From: Sulfurimonas sp.
GTDB taxonomy: Bacteria > Campylobacterota > Campylobacteria > Campylobacterales > Sulfurimonadaceae
Direction: 5' to 3'
Assembly: GCA_027063505.1 (NCBI GenBank)
Contig: JAMORO010000081.1
Location: forward strand, 1-44,322
DNA: 44,322 nt
This document shows, piece by piece, positions 18,323-27,227 of the stretch; the stretch's first letter is position 1, and each line of letters starts with the position of its first letter. A program made the translations under genes and the position numbers. The notes under the pieces are model-generated. The model saw only the letters and a list, made by a program, of their open reading frames with translations. It had not been told where the DNA came from and searched no databases.

Positions 18323-18523
18323 CCTACATTCATTATTACACTCTTTATACTTAAATCTAAATCCACTACAATGAACCTTAACAATACTTAAATAAAATTA
18401 TAGAGAGAAGAATTTATATGTGATGTAAAGATGATGTTAAAGGAAAAAAATAATTATGAATTATTTAAAGATAGATACTATAAACTAGCTAAAAGAGTAA
18501 TTTATAGTTTTAGCAGACGGTGT

Positions 18524-19903
18524 TTATACACCATCTACTTTAAGAAGTTGTGTCTCTCCAACCATTAGATCAACAGTCATAAGAGCTCTTTTAAATACAC
18601 TCTCTTGTCTGTATTCAATGTTATGCTTTCTACATATATCTTTAACTAGTGGTTGCATAGTTTGATAGTAACTTAGTGGCATATTTGGAAAGAGGTGATG
18701 TTCTACTTGGTAGTTTAAAAATCCATGAAGAAAATCTATCCAGTCAGAACCAGTGTTATAGTTTACACTTCCCATAATTTGTCTTAGGTAAAATTCACCT
18801 TGAGACTTGTGCGGTTGAGAGAACTGATAAATATCTCCTGCTGAATGATTAGGAACTATCACTAAAAATGAGTGAAGGTTAGCATATGCTTCAGAAATAA
18901 CTAAAATAATAAACGCTGTTAGCACTGCATTAAAACCAAGTGGTAAGAAAAGTAAAGGAATTCCTACAAATCTTACTAAACCATAAGGTAAGTAGTATTC
19001 TTTCCATAGTTTAGCACCATTTTTTGTAAAAGGTGACATTTCATAGTCTACTATTTCTGGTTCTTTTCTTTTTCTTCGTTCTTTATTTTCTAGAATTCTT
19101 AATGTATTTGGAGCATAGTAAGTAAACTTCCAAGTAGCAGCAAAGATATAAACAAAAACTCTTCGTAACCACATAGGTGTTTTTGATTGAATAAGCCACT
19201 GCATATTTCTTTCAACATTATCAGGATCATCATCTTCTCCTAAGTGGTAGTGGTGCATAATATTGTGCTCATACTCCCATGCTTCAGGTTTTATCCAATC
19301 TAACCAGTCAATATATCTTCTTCTTCCTCTTGCATAACCTGATTTCTTAAACTCTAAAGGAATGTTTGGAATTTTATCGTAGCCACCATGCATAATTGGA
19401 TGTGCAACATTTGCCCAGTGACCAACATTTCCAATTCCAATTAATATAGCAGAAAGAATAGCTAATATCCAAAAAACAAACCCATGTAAGCCAATTGAAA
19501 CTTCTAATGAAGTTACAACAAACATCATAAAAAAGCCAGAAAGAGTAAAGGCTCTTGACCAGTTTTTCATCTTTCTCACATGTAAATAATCTTTATAAAC
19601 TGGTTTCCCAATACTTTTTTTAATATCTTCAATATCTATTTGAAGTTGTTCTTTATCTATATCTTCATATTTAGCATAAATATGATCATCTGGTAATTTC
19701 TCAAAATCTTTTGAGTAAATTGGTGTTCCTTTTTCTTGCTTTTCATTTGCAAGTTTTGCTTGTTCAGCCCAAATAGCTTCTTGTGCTGCTATCTCTTCAG
19801 CTTCTTCATCAGAGATAATTGCTTCTCTGGCATCTCTGATGGCATTAAAATCATCAGTTAATTGTTCTGTTTCTTGTTCTGTTTCTTGTTCTGTTGTTGA
19901 CAA
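18524..19903 (-). CDS. Fatty acid desaturase with acidic N-terminal extension
   Basis: This is a second membrane di-iron desaturase with boxes H168-PIM-H172, H213-NIM-HH218 and QVEHH (His402-403) before LFP. It differs from its neighbour in spacing and sequence, so it is not a recent duplicate. About 100 residues of charged sequence precede the first membrane segment, beginning with TEQETEQETEQ encoded by a 12-base DNA repeat. The start is uncertain. A GTG at 19963 gives 479 residues but has no ribosome binding site. The TTG at 19903 gives 459 residues and has GAGGGA seven bases upstream, so it is preferred. The stop lies in a small GGTGT / ACACC inverted repeat. Confidence 0.88.
   Translation of the reverse strand: MSTTEQETEQETEQLTDDFNAIRDAREAIISDEEAEEIAAQEAIWAEQAKLANEKQEKGTPIYSKDFEKLPDDHIYAKYEDIDKEQLQIDIEDIKKSIGKPVYKDYLHVRKMKNWSRAFTLSGFFMMFVVTSLEVSIGLHGFVFWILAILSAILIGIGNVGHWANVAHPIMHGGYDKIPNIPLEFKKSGYARGRRRYIDWLDWIKPEAWEYEHNIMHHYHLGEDDDPDNVERNMQWLIQSKTPMWLRRVFVYIFAATWKFTYYAPNTLRILENKERRKRKEPEIVDYEMSPFTKNGAKLWKEYYLPYGLVRFVGIPLLFLPLGFNAVLTAFIILVISEAYANLHSFLVIVPNHSAGDIYQFSQPHKSQGEFYLRQIMGSVNYNTGSDWIDFLHGFLNYQVEHHLFPNMPLSYYQTMQPLVKDICRKHNIEYRQESVFKRALMTVDLMVGETQLLKVDGV
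19862..19895. repeat. 12-base coding tandem repeat, 2.8 copies
   Basis: The unit TTGTTCTGTTTC repeats with perfect 12-base periodicity for 34 bases and encodes TEQE repeats at the N-terminus of the desaturase on the minus strand. Copy changes would keep the reading frame. It lies within a few codons of the likely TTG start. Confidence 0.8.
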
Positions 19904-20034
19904 AATGTATCCCTCATACTTATATTTATTATTATCATTATATGTAAAAATACTTAAATTCACTTTTAATACTTAATTTTAAGTTAATTTTATGAGTCGG
20001 TGTTCTATTAATAGATAATAAACATCATTTTAGA

Positions 20035-20055
20035 TAAAATAGCAGTAATTATAAT
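20035..20055 (+). promoter_or_regulatory. Candidate ilvE promoter elements
   Basis: Two -10-like hexamers are present: TAAAAT (20035-20040) and TATAAT (20050-20055). The first leaves a leader of roughly 20 bases carrying the GGAG site. The second would give an almost leaderless transcript. The first is therefore more likely. Confidence 0.4.
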
Positions 20056-20068
20056 AGATGGAGAATTT

Positions 20069-20989
20069 ATGGACGCTGCCAAATATATTTGGATGAATGG
20101 AAAATTTGTTAACTGGGATGATGCAAAAATACATGTACTTTCACACACATTGCACTATGGAAATGGTGTTATTGAAGGAACAAAAGCATACAAAACAGAG
20201 AAAGGGTATGCGATTTTTCGTTTAAATGAGCACACGACTAGACTGAAAGAGTCTGCAAAAATGACTTTGATAGATATTCCGTATTCTGTTGAAGAGATGA
20301 ATCAAGCACAGATTGATTTAGTACGTAAAAATGAGTTTACAGGGGATAATGTTTACATCCGTCCTTTTGCATTTTTAGGTTATGGTGTAATGGGTGTTTA
20401 TCATAAAGATGCTCCTGTTGAAACTGTTATGTCTGCTTGGGAGTGGGGTGCTTACCTTGGAGAAGATGGTCTGAAAAATGGAATAAAACTTAAAATTGCT
20501 TCTATGACACGTCCGGCAAATACTTCAAATATGGGTAAAGCAAAAGCATCAGCAAACTATTTAAACTCTCAAATGGCAAAATTTGAAGCTATCGATTGTG
20601 GTTATGATGAAGCACTGCTTTTAGATGACCAAGGCTATGTCGCAGAAGCGAGTGGAGCATGTTTTTTTATGGTTAAAAATGGAGAACTAATTACTCCACC
20701 AAATGATAACTCATTAGCTTCTATTACTCAAAAAATGGTAATTGAACTTGCAGAAGATATGGGTATAAAAGTGACACGTCGCCGTATTACTCGTGAAGAG
20801 GTTTATGTTGCAGATGAAGCATTCTTAACAGGAACTGCTGCTGAAATTACTCCTGTTGCAAATGTTGATGCAAGAGAGATAGGATGTGGCAGTCGTGGCG
20901 CGATGACTGAAAAGATACAATCAACTTACTTTGACATTGTATTTGGTAGAAATGCTAAATATGAGCACTACTTAACTTACATAGATTAA
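20069..20989 (+). CDS. ilvE: Branched-chain amino acid aminotransferase
   Basis: IlvE catalyses the last step of Leu, Ile and Val synthesis, transferring the amino group from glutamate with PLP. The 306-residue length is typical. The PLP lysine is Lys159 in MGKAKASANYLNSQ, and the fold-type IV signature follows (YDEALLLDDQGYVAEASG). HYGNGVIEGTKAY near residue 29 is the substrate-binding N-terminal motif. The ATG at 20069 has a GGAG site. It heads a co-directional run with the SPFH, hisIE and DUF2393 genes. Confidence 0.96.
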   Translation: MDAAKYIWMNGKFVNWDDAKIHVLSHTLHYGNGVIEGTKAYKTEKGYAIFRLNEHTTRLKESAKMTLIDIPYSVEEMNQAQIDLVRKNEFTGDNVYIRPFAFLGYGVMGVYHKDAPVETVMSAWEWGAYLGEDGLKNGIKLKIASMTRPANTSNMGKAKASANYLNSQMAKFEAIDCGYDEALLLDDQGYVAEASGACFFMVKNGELITPPNDNSLASITQKMVIELAEDMGIKVTRRRITREEVYVADEAFLTGTAAEITPVANVDAREIGCGSRGAMTEKIQSTYFDIVFGRNAKYEHYLTYID

Positions 20990-21002
20990 AAACTTATTAT
21001 AT

Positions 21003-21020
21003 GTGCTGCTTTAGCTGCAC
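21003..21020 (+). other. Short imperfect hairpin between ilvE and the SPFH gene
   Basis: GTGCTGC and GCTGCAC pair with one internal mismatch around a TTTA loop, 13 bases after the ilvE stop. A mixed T-rich stretch (CTTTAG) follows. It could partly stop or stabilise the ilvE transcript; as a full terminator it is weak. Confidence 0.35.
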
Positions 21021-21055
21021 CTTTAGTTAGTTAAATTTAGGATATAGGAACAAAA

Positions 21056-22162
21056 ATGAAGGAAAATTTGCTTATGGCATCAGATATGAATGATTATTTT
21101 AACAAAAAGAAGAGCGAAGGTGGATTTAAAAAATCTACTGGTGGTTCAGGTGGTAATGGTGGCGGACCAAAAGGTCCTCAAATGCCAAATATAGACTTTA
21201 ATATGGGCGGAAAATCGGGAATTGTTTATTTCCTTATAGCAGTTGTAGTTATGTTAGTTTTAGCAAAACCTTTTACGATAATAGAAGAGGGACAACGTGG
21301 TATCTTAAGTACGAATGGTAAGTACCAAGACCAAGCACTTCTTCCAGGTCTTCACTTTATCGTTCCTGTAATTCAAAAAGTATATGTTGTAGATACAAAA
21401 GTTCGTATCATTAACTATGCTAATCGTATTGAGTCTAACTCAAATACATCGGGAATCGTAAGTAAACCAGCCGTTACTGTACTTGATAAACGTTCATTAC
21501 CCGTTGGTATAGAGCTTACAGTTCAGTATAGACTTAATTCACAGTTTGCAGCACAGACTATCTCTAACTGGGGATTTTCTTGGGAAGATAAGATCATTAA
21601 CCCTGTTGTTCGTGATGTTGTTCGTAATGTAATTGGTAAGTATGATGCAGAAGCGCTTACTCAGATGCGAAATAATTTAGGAACAGAGATAGAAGCTGGA
21701 ATTCGTGAGAGTGTAAATAATCTTAAAAATGCACCAGCAATCCTACAGTCTGTACAACTTCGTGATATTGTTCTTCCTAAGAAAGTAAAAGAGCAGATTG
21801 AAGCAGTACAAATCGCAAAACAAGCAGTACAAAAGGCAGAACAAGATGTTCAGCGTGTAAAACAAGAAGCATTAAAACGTGCAGCACAAGCACAAGGTGT
21901 AGCTAATCAAGCTAGAATAGAAGCAAAAGGTAAAGCAGATGCTATTACTATTAATGCAGATGCACAAGCTAAAGCAAACTTACTTATCGCAAAATCTTTA
22001 ACACCGAGACTACTGCAACTAGAACAAATGAAAGTTCAAGGTAAATTTAATGAAGCACTTAAAGTGAATCGTGATGCTAAAATTTTCTTAACACCTGGTG
22101 GGTCAACGCCTAATATTTGGGTTGACACTAAAGAAACTAGAAAAAGAACTACGGCTAACTAA
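21056..22162 (+). CDS. SPFH/prohibitin-family membrane protein (HflK-like)
   Basis: The 368-residue protein begins with a Gly/Lys-rich cytoplasmic segment. One membrane anchor follows (about 55-73), then an SPFH domain (75-270; EEGQRGILSTNGKY, LLPGLHFIVPVIQKVYVVDT) and an Ala/Gln/Lys-rich coiled coil (about 230-305). Such proteins form large ring or cage assemblies at the inner membrane and often guard proteases such as FtsH. No ftsH lies nearby. The ATG at 21056 has AGGA at good spacing. An internal ATG at 21074 (MASDMNDYF) is an alternative that may be the conserved start. The gene lies between ilvE and hisIE and ends two bases before hisIE. Confidence 0.9.
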   Translation: MKENLLMASDMNDYFNKKKSEGGFKKSTGGSGGNGGGPKGPQMPNIDFNMGGKSGIVYFLIAVVVMLVLAKPFTIIEEGQRGILSTNGKYQDQALLPGLHFIVPVIQKVYVVDTKVRIINYANRIESNSNTSGIVSKPAVTVLDKRSLPVGIELTVQYRLNSQFAAQTISNWGFSWEDKIINPVVRDVVRNVIGKYDAEALTQMRNNLGTEIEAGIRESVNNLKNAPAILQSVQLRDIVLPKKVKEQIEAVQIAKQAVQKAEQDVQRVKQEALKRAAQAQGVANQARIEAKGKADAITINADAQAKANLLIAKSLTPRLLQLEQMKVQGKFNEALKVNRDAKIFLTPGGSTPNIWVDTKETRKRTTAN

Positions 22163-22164
22163 TT

Positions 22165-22845
22165 ATGCAAGATGCAGTAAATAGAGTCGATTGGGAGAAG
22201 TCAGAACTTCTTCCTGTTATTGTTCAAGATGTGGCAAATAACGAAGTACTTATGATGGCCTATATGAATAAAGAGGCACTGGGGCTCTCTTTAGAGACAA
22301 AAATAGCACACTATTTTTCTCGTTCAAAACAGCGAATTTGGAAAAAGGGAGAGAGTAGTGGGCATACACAAGCTATTCACTCCTTTGCACTTGATTGTGA
22401 TAACGATACACTTCTTATAAAAGTAACACAAGAGGGTGTAGCTTGTCATACTGGTCGTCGTTCATGTTTCTTTACAGAATTAGAGTCGGGTGAGACAAAT
22501 AGTGAAGTAGAAGTAGATACTACGGCTGCTTATGGTGTAATAGACACACTTTATCATACAATCCAAGAGCGTAAAAATGCTGATCCTGAGACTTCTTGGA
22601 CAGCTAAACTACTCTCTAAAGGTGATAATACTATTTTGAAAAAAGTAGTTGAAGAAGCTGGTGAATACTGTTTTGCACATAAAGATAATGATGAGAGCGA
22701 GATGGTATATGAAGCGGCTGATTTAACATACCATATGTTAGTGGCACTTGCATCTAAAAACATCTCTCCTGATCGTATTAAACAGGAACTTGCTCGTAGA
22801 TTTGATATGAGTGGTATAGCTGAAAAGAACTCTAGAGAGAAATAG
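22165..22845 (+). CDS. hisIE: Bifunctional phosphoribosyl-AMP cyclohydrolase / phosphoribosyl-ATP pyrophosphatase
   Basis: The protein carries out steps two and three of histidine biosynthesis. Residues 1-110 are the HisI cyclohydrolase domain with the zinc-binding CHTGRRSCF motif and the KKGESSGHTQ substrate loop. Residues about 125-215 are the HisE pyrophosphohydrolase domain (LKKVVEEAGEYCFA, EAADLTYHMLVAL). The 226-residue length is normal for the fusion. It starts two bases after the SPFH stop and abuts the next gene, so it is within an operon. Other his genes are not in the window. Confidence 0.96.
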   Translation: MQDAVNRVDWEKSELLPVIVQDVANNEVLMMAYMNKEALGLSLETKIAHYFSRSKQRIWKKGESSGHTQAIHSFALDCDNDTLLIKVTQEGVACHTGRRSCFFTELESGETNSEVEVDTTAAYGVIDTLYHTIQERKNADPETSWTAKLLSKGDNTILKKVVEEAGEYCFAHKDNDESEMVYEAADLTYHMLVALASKNISPDRIKQELARRFDMSGIAEKNSREK

Positions 22846-23358
22846 ATGAAACATAAAATCACTGCATTTATAGAGGGTTTAATCACTTATGATTATATGC
22901 TCTTTGGTGGTGTTTTTTTTCTTTTTATACTCTTTATAATTTTTGGAATACTACTTCGTAAAAAAATTGCCTTAGCTCTTCTTTTTATTTTTTTAGCATT
23001 TAGTATCTTACTCTTAGGCCCAACTCTCGGGTATGTTAAACTTCATGAATATCTTTTTAAAAACAGTGTTACACTTATCTCTCAAAAAAGATTGCAATTT
23101 AGTGAGGCAGTTGTTGTGAAAGGAAGTTTGACAAATGAGTCCACACAAAATTTTACTAGCTGTTTAGTTACAGCTAGTGCTTATGCTGTTACAAAAAATA
23201 AGTATAAGAACTATCTTAAAAAATTAAAGCCATTTAAAAAAATGTCGATTACTGAGTATGATATTAATGTTGGTGATACAAGAGAGTTTAAGATTATTGT
23301 AGAACCATTTAGATATAGTAGAGATTACAATATTTCACTTGGAGCAGATTGCAAATGA
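22846..23358 (+). CDS. DUF2393-type membrane protein, first copy
   Basis: The 170-residue protein has two hydrophobic segments (about 18-40 and 44-65) followed by a soluble domain of about 100 residues with beta-rich character (VVKGSLTNES, FTSCLVTASAYA, FKIIVEPF). It resembles the DUF2393 family, which I recall as being found mainly in Campylobacterota and as having no known function. The ATG directly follows the hisIE stop. It overlaps the next gene, a related protein, by four bases (ATGA), so the two are likely made together and may form a complex. Confidence 0.8.
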   Translation: MKHKITAFIEGLITYDYMLFGGVFFLFILFIIFGILLRKKIALALLFIFLAFSILLLGPTLGYVKLHEYLFKNSVTLISQKRLQFSEAVVVKGSLTNESTQNFTSCLVTASAYAVTKNKYKNYLKKLKPFKKMSITEYDINVGDTREFKIIVEPFRYSRDYNISLGADCK

Positions 23359-23900
23359 CACTTTTAAATTACTGGCACTTTATTACTTTTGGTTTTATTT
23401 TTCTTATCTTTGCCGCTGGAATAGTTAGTGGATTTAAACAAGAAAATACAAAAATGAAAATTACGATGATTATTATTGTGACAGTAGTTTCAATTCTTTT
23501 GGCTGGATTTTCTGTAGTGGTAGTGGATAAATATACTAAAAAGGTAGGACTTTATAAACTTAAAAATAAACGTCTTCTCAGTACAGAGCAGATTATTTAT
23601 ACTGGTATTGTTAAAAATGAGGGAAAACATAAGATTGGTAAAGTTACTGTTGAGATAAAACTTGTAAATAAAGGCCATGCTACTGGAAATGTTAAAGGAG
23701 GAAACTTCTATAAGAGTAGTGGTTTCTTTGATTTCTTTAGTGGAGGGTTTAATATAAAGATGCAACCTCAGTCTATCACTAAAGAGTTTGTAGTTGCAAC
23801 GAATTTAAAACCAGGGACAGCAAAAAGCTTTAGAGTTCACTTTAGGTATCCACCCTATTTTAGAAGTACTGCACAGTTTACTAAAGTATGGGGACACTAA
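23355..23900 (+). CDS. DUF2393-type membrane protein, second copy
   Basis: The 181-residue protein has the same plan as the preceding gene product: two membrane segments (about 7-27 and 35-55), then a soluble domain with the shared pattern of a KNEG-type turn and a C-terminal FRVHFRYPP-like strand. The ATG at 23355 overlaps the upstream stop (ATGA) and has GGAG about ten bases before it. A TTG at 23349 is possible but less likely. It converges on the radical SAM gene with a 3-base gap and no clear terminator. Confidence 0.8.
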   Translation: MTLLNYWHFITFGFIFLIFAAGIVSGFKQENTKMKITMIIIVTVVSILLAGFSVVVVDKYTKKVGLYKLKNKRLLSTEQIIYTGIVKNEGKHKIGKVTVEIKLVNKGHATGNVKGGNFYKSSGFFDFFSGGFNIKMQPQSITKEFVVATNLKPGTAKSFRVHFRYPPYFRSTAQFTKVWGH

Positions 23901-23903
23901 CTC

Positions 23904-24863
23904 TTAGTACTTAAGTCCTACTTTTTTTAAAGCAGCATTTATATTTTTAATCTGTCTATTTTTATCTCTACACCATATAGGTGCTAGTAGGGAATCATCA
24001 TCTATACCTGCTGTTACACGTTGTACAGTAACATTTTTAGGCTTCATCTCTATGGATTTTACTAAAACCTCTAGATACTGCTCTTCGGTTATAGGAGTAA
24101 ACTCTCCACGATTAAATTCATTTGCTAAAGCCGTACGTTTTACAACATAGAGTGGATGGTATTTTACTGAGTCTATACCCCATTCGTAAGCTGCTCTAGA
24201 AGTCTCAAGCATCATCTCTTGTGTCTCACCACCTAAACCAAAGATAAGGTGACCACAGACATTTATACCTACTTCCTTGGACTTTATAATCCACTCTTTA
24301 ACATTTTGACTATCGTGACCTCGATTTATCTTCTCAAGGGTTTCATCATAAACAGATTGGATACCAAATTCTAGCCATATCTCATGCTCTTTTGCTAATT
24401 CAGCTAAGTACTCAAGTGTCTCATCTGTAATACTATCTGAACGAGTACCTATACTTAAGCCTACTACATTAGGAAAAGAGAGAGCTTTGTCGTAGAGTGC
24501 TTTGAGTGTATCAAAAGGTGCATATGTATTTGTAAAAGATTGGAAGTAGACAAGAAATTTTTCAGCACCATACTCTTTTGCTTGACGTTTAGAGATAGAG
24601 TAAAACTGTTGTTCAAGTTGAATGAGCTGTTTCTCTAAAAAGGGGTTCTCTTTTGACTCTAGGTTTAAGTGAAAACCTTTGAGCTCTTGTACTGCATCTG
24701 TACTTGCTGAAAAAGAGTCATTTTCACAAAATGTACAACCACCTTTAGCAACAGTTCCATCTATGTTAGGACAAGTAAATCCAGAGATATTGATGCCAAC
24801 TTTGTAAACTTTAGCATCAAATTTCTTTTTTAGATACTTACCATAAGTGTATATTTGTTGCAT
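23904..24863 (-). CDS. YhcC-type radical SAM protein
   Basis: The 319-residue protein belongs to the TIGR01212/YhcC radical SAM group. The cluster ligands are Cys31, Cys43 and Cys46 (C-X11-C-X2-C in GFTCPNIDG and GGCTFC), a spacing characteristic of this group and of Elp3-like enzymes. Later motifs include the glycine-rich SAM strand GLSIGTRSD, the WLEFGIQS segment, and GHLIFGLGGET. The substrate is unknown for the family. Its ATG shares one base with the purF stop (TAATG), so it is translated together with purF. Confidence 0.9.
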   Translation of the reverse strand: MQQIYTYGKYLKKKFDAKVYKVGINISGFTCPNIDGTVAKGGCTFCENDSFSASTDAVQELKGFHLNLESKENPFLEKQLIQLEQQFYSISKRQAKEYGAEKFLVYFQSFTNTYAPFDTLKALYDKALSFPNVVGLSIGTRSDSITDETLEYLAELAKEHEIWLEFGIQSVYDETLEKINRGHDSQNVKEWIIKSKEVGINVCGHLIFGLGGETQEMMLETSRAAYEWGIDSVKYHPLYVVKRTALANEFNRGEFTPITEEQYLEVLVKSIEMKPKNVTVQRVTAGIDDDSLLAPIWCRDKNRQIKNINAALKKVGLKY

Positions 24864-26224
24864 TAAACTATGTATTTACCTGTAAAACAAGCTGTACAGT
24901 ATGCATCTTTCTCTAAGTCTGCATTCACACTTCTAAGAAGTGCCTCTTCGTTGAGATATGCTAAAGAGTCTGCTTCGATATAGTTACAGATCTCTTGAGT
25001 TGACATATTTGCTGCTATAAGTTTATCTTTACTTGGTGTATCTACACCGTAGAAACATGGATCTGTTGTTGGAGGAGATGAGACTCTCATATGAACCTCA
25101 CTTGCTCCTGCTTCTTTAAGCATACGAATAATACGGCGAGAAGTTGTTCCCCGTACAATTGAATCATCAACAACAATTACACGTTTACCTTTAATGATAT
25201 CTGTCATAGGAGAGAGTTTCATTTTTACTTTTAGGTCACGCATCTCTTGAGTTGGCTCGATAAATGTACGACCAATATAGTGATTACGCATAATTCCCAT
25301 CTCATAAGGAATACCACTCTCTTGAGAGTATCCTATAGCAGATGGAACACCACCATCTGGAACAGGAATAACTATATCTGCTTCGATAGGTTCCATTTTT
25401 GCTAACTCACGACCCATAGCTTTACGAGTTTGATATACTGACTGGCCAAACACTTGTGAATCTGGTCGTGCAAAATAGACATACTCAAAGATACAGTGTT
25501 TTGGAGTTGGCTCAAAAACTTTAATACTCTGTGGCGCTTTGTCTTTTTCAAATATAAGAAGTTCACCTGGTTCAACATCACGAATAAAAGTCGCTCCAAC
25601 AAGGTCAAATGCACAAGTTTCACTTGCGACGATGTAGCCACCATTTGGAAGACGACCAAGACTTAGAGGACGGAAACCATGGCGATCACGCATAGCAAAC
25701 ATTTTAGTACGAGATAAAAATACTAATGAAAATGCACCTTCGATTCTTTGAACTGCATCAATAATTCTATCAATTAGTTTATCTTTAGAACTTTTAGCAA
25801 TAAGGTGAATAAGGTTTTCAGTATCCATAAATGTTTGAAAAATTGCACCTTTTTCAATCAGTTTATTACGAACTTCATCAGCATTTGTAAGATTGCCATT
25901 GTGTACAATAGCCATCTCCCCTAGATCATAACGAGCAAATACGGGTTGCGCATCAAGGATAGAGTCATCACCAGCAGTAGAGTAGCGAGTATGTCCAACT
26001 GCAGAAGAGCCACTAAGTGTTGCTAGTTTCTCTTCATTAAAAACTCTCATAACAAGACCACGATCTTTAATCGTATGAAGTTTCTTTCCATCAGAAGTAC
26101 TAATACCAGCAGCTTCTTGACCACGATGTTGTAAAGAGTGTAGAGAAAAGTAAGCTAACTTAGAAGCTTCTTCATGACCATAGATTCCAACAACAGCACA
26201 TTTTTCATTCATGTTTTCGCGCAA
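24863..26224 (-). CDS. purF: Amidophosphoribosyltransferase
   Basis: PurF makes phosphoribosylamine from PRPP and glutamine, the first step of purine synthesis. The protein has an N-terminal glutaminase domain, with catalytic Cys exposed after a short leader (MNEK-CAVVGIYG) and HRGQEAAGIS, and a C-terminal phosphoribosyltransferase domain with PRPP motif VIVVDDSIVRGTT. Cysteines in HCIFEYVYF, DPCFYG and YCTACF match the Fe-S cluster type of Bacillus PurF. The start is a TTG at 26224 with AAGGA six bases upstream. An ATG at 26212 would remove four residues but has no site at the right distance. Either way the leader must be cleaved to free the Cys. Confidence 0.96.
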   Translation of the reverse strand: MRENMNEKCAVVGIYGHEEASKLAYFSLHSLQHRGQEAAGISTSDGKKLHTIKDRGLVMRVFNEEKLATLSGSSAVGHTRYSTAGDDSILDAQPVFARYDLGEMAIVHNGNLTNADEVRNKLIEKGAIFQTFMDTENLIHLIAKSSKDKLIDRIIDAVQRIEGAFSLVFLSRTKMFAMRDRHGFRPLSLGRLPNGGYIVASETCAFDLVGATFIRDVEPGELLIFEKDKAPQSIKVFEPTPKHCIFEYVYFARPDSQVFGQSVYQTRKAMGRELAKMEPIEADIVIPVPDGGVPSAIGYSQESGIPYEMGIMRNHYIGRTFIEPTQEMRDLKVKMKLSPMTDIIKGKRVIVVDDSIVRGTTSRRIIRMLKEAGASEVHMRVSSPPTTDPCFYGVDTPSKDKLIAANMSTQEICNYIEADSLAYLNEEALLRSVNADLEKDAYCTACFTGKYIV

Positions 26225-26263
26225 ATTATATCCTTGTTTACATGTAGCAAAATAATTAATGCA

Positions 26264-26269
26264 ATTATA
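26264..26269 (-). promoter_or_regulatory. Candidate purF -10 element
   Basis: The minus strand reads TATAAT 39 bases upstream of the purF TTG. The surrounding 200-base divergent region is strongly AT-rich, with a TATATATA stretch, and holds no other recognisable element. No PurR-like operator was identified. Confidence 0.45.
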
Positions 26270-26426
26270 CTCAAAATATATATAATTAAAATGAAGTGAA
26301 TTTAAATTAGTTAAGAATTTTTAGATTTATGGAAAGTAGCTGCATTGTAAGCAGTATATTCTGAGTAATATTTTTATGGTACTAAAATTGCTTTTATTAC
26401 AAAAAACTATTAAAAAGGTAGGGTAT

Positions 26427-27227
26427 ATGAATATAGTATTGCGCAATAATCTCATTCTTATCACTACAGACTTTGATACTTTAAATACTAGTTGGATGAA
26501 TGAGTTTTTAAATCATCATGCCCGGGGAATGCTCTTTTTACCTAAAGCAGTCTTAGTTTTTAGAAATGAAACTCTAAGAGATGTAAGAGAGGAATTTTTA
26601 CAGCAACTGAGTGAACATCATGCCAAAACTCATGACTTTAATCATGAGTTCTTTCTACGAAGTATGTTAAAGTATGGAACACAACCTATAAAAATAGAGT
26701 TAGAAAAACTTCAAGAACCTGAAACTATAAAGGTAAACTTATATGCATATGATAAAGGATCTGTTCTTATCTCTCTTGATAAGGCCAATTCATGGGTATT
26801 GAACTATATGCGCTCACAACTTGAAATATATATTGAAAGAGGAACTGACCTATCCCTTGTTATAGATGTCTCTGATCTGAAGGCAAAAGCAAGGCTTGAA
26901 AGAGTTTTAAATAAACGCCATATTCTACATTACCAGATTCAGTATAGATACGATAACCATTTTATGTCTAAACTTTATAGTGATTTTGCAAACTTTAGTT
27001 TTGGAGATCTTTGTAAAGAGCAAGATGATGAAAATATGATGTTTTACACTGTTTTAGAGTGTCCTGTTGGTGCGAGTCAAGATGCTTTGAAAAAGTCATA
27101 TAAAAAACTAACTAAAGTATATCATCCAGATAAAATTATTCATGAAGCACCTCATATGGTGGATCACTATACACAGAAATTTCAACTTCTTCAAGAAGCT
27201 TATACAGCACTAAGAGTTGTTAGTTAA
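26427..27227 (+). CDS. C-terminal J-domain protein
   Basis: The 266-residue protein ends with a J domain (about 203-266) carrying the HPD motif (KKLTKVYHPDK), so it should stimulate an Hsp70-type chaperone. The first 200 residues are not a recognised domain. They contain a mixed alpha/beta region (YDKGSVLISLDKAN, YIERGTDLSLVIDVSDL) that may bind a client. Placing the J domain last is unlike DnaJ itself. A longer reading from an ATG at 26376 lacks a ribosome binding site. The ATG at 26427 has AGGGT close upstream and is preferred. The gene overlaps the convergent DUF234 gene by eight bases at its 3' end. Confidence 0.83.
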   Translation: MNIVLRNNLILITTDFDTLNTSWMNEFLNHHARGMLFLPKAVLVFRNETLRDVREEFLQQLSEHHAKTHDFNHEFFLRSMLKYGTQPIKIELEKLQEPETIKVNLYAYDKGSVLISLDKANSWVLNYMRSQLEIYIERGTDLSLVIDVSDLKAKARLERVLNKRHILHYQIQYRYDNHFMSKLYSDFANFSFGDLCKEQDDENMMFYTVLECPVGASQDALKKSYKKLTKVYHPDKIIHEAPHMVDHYTQKFQLLQEAYTALRVVS

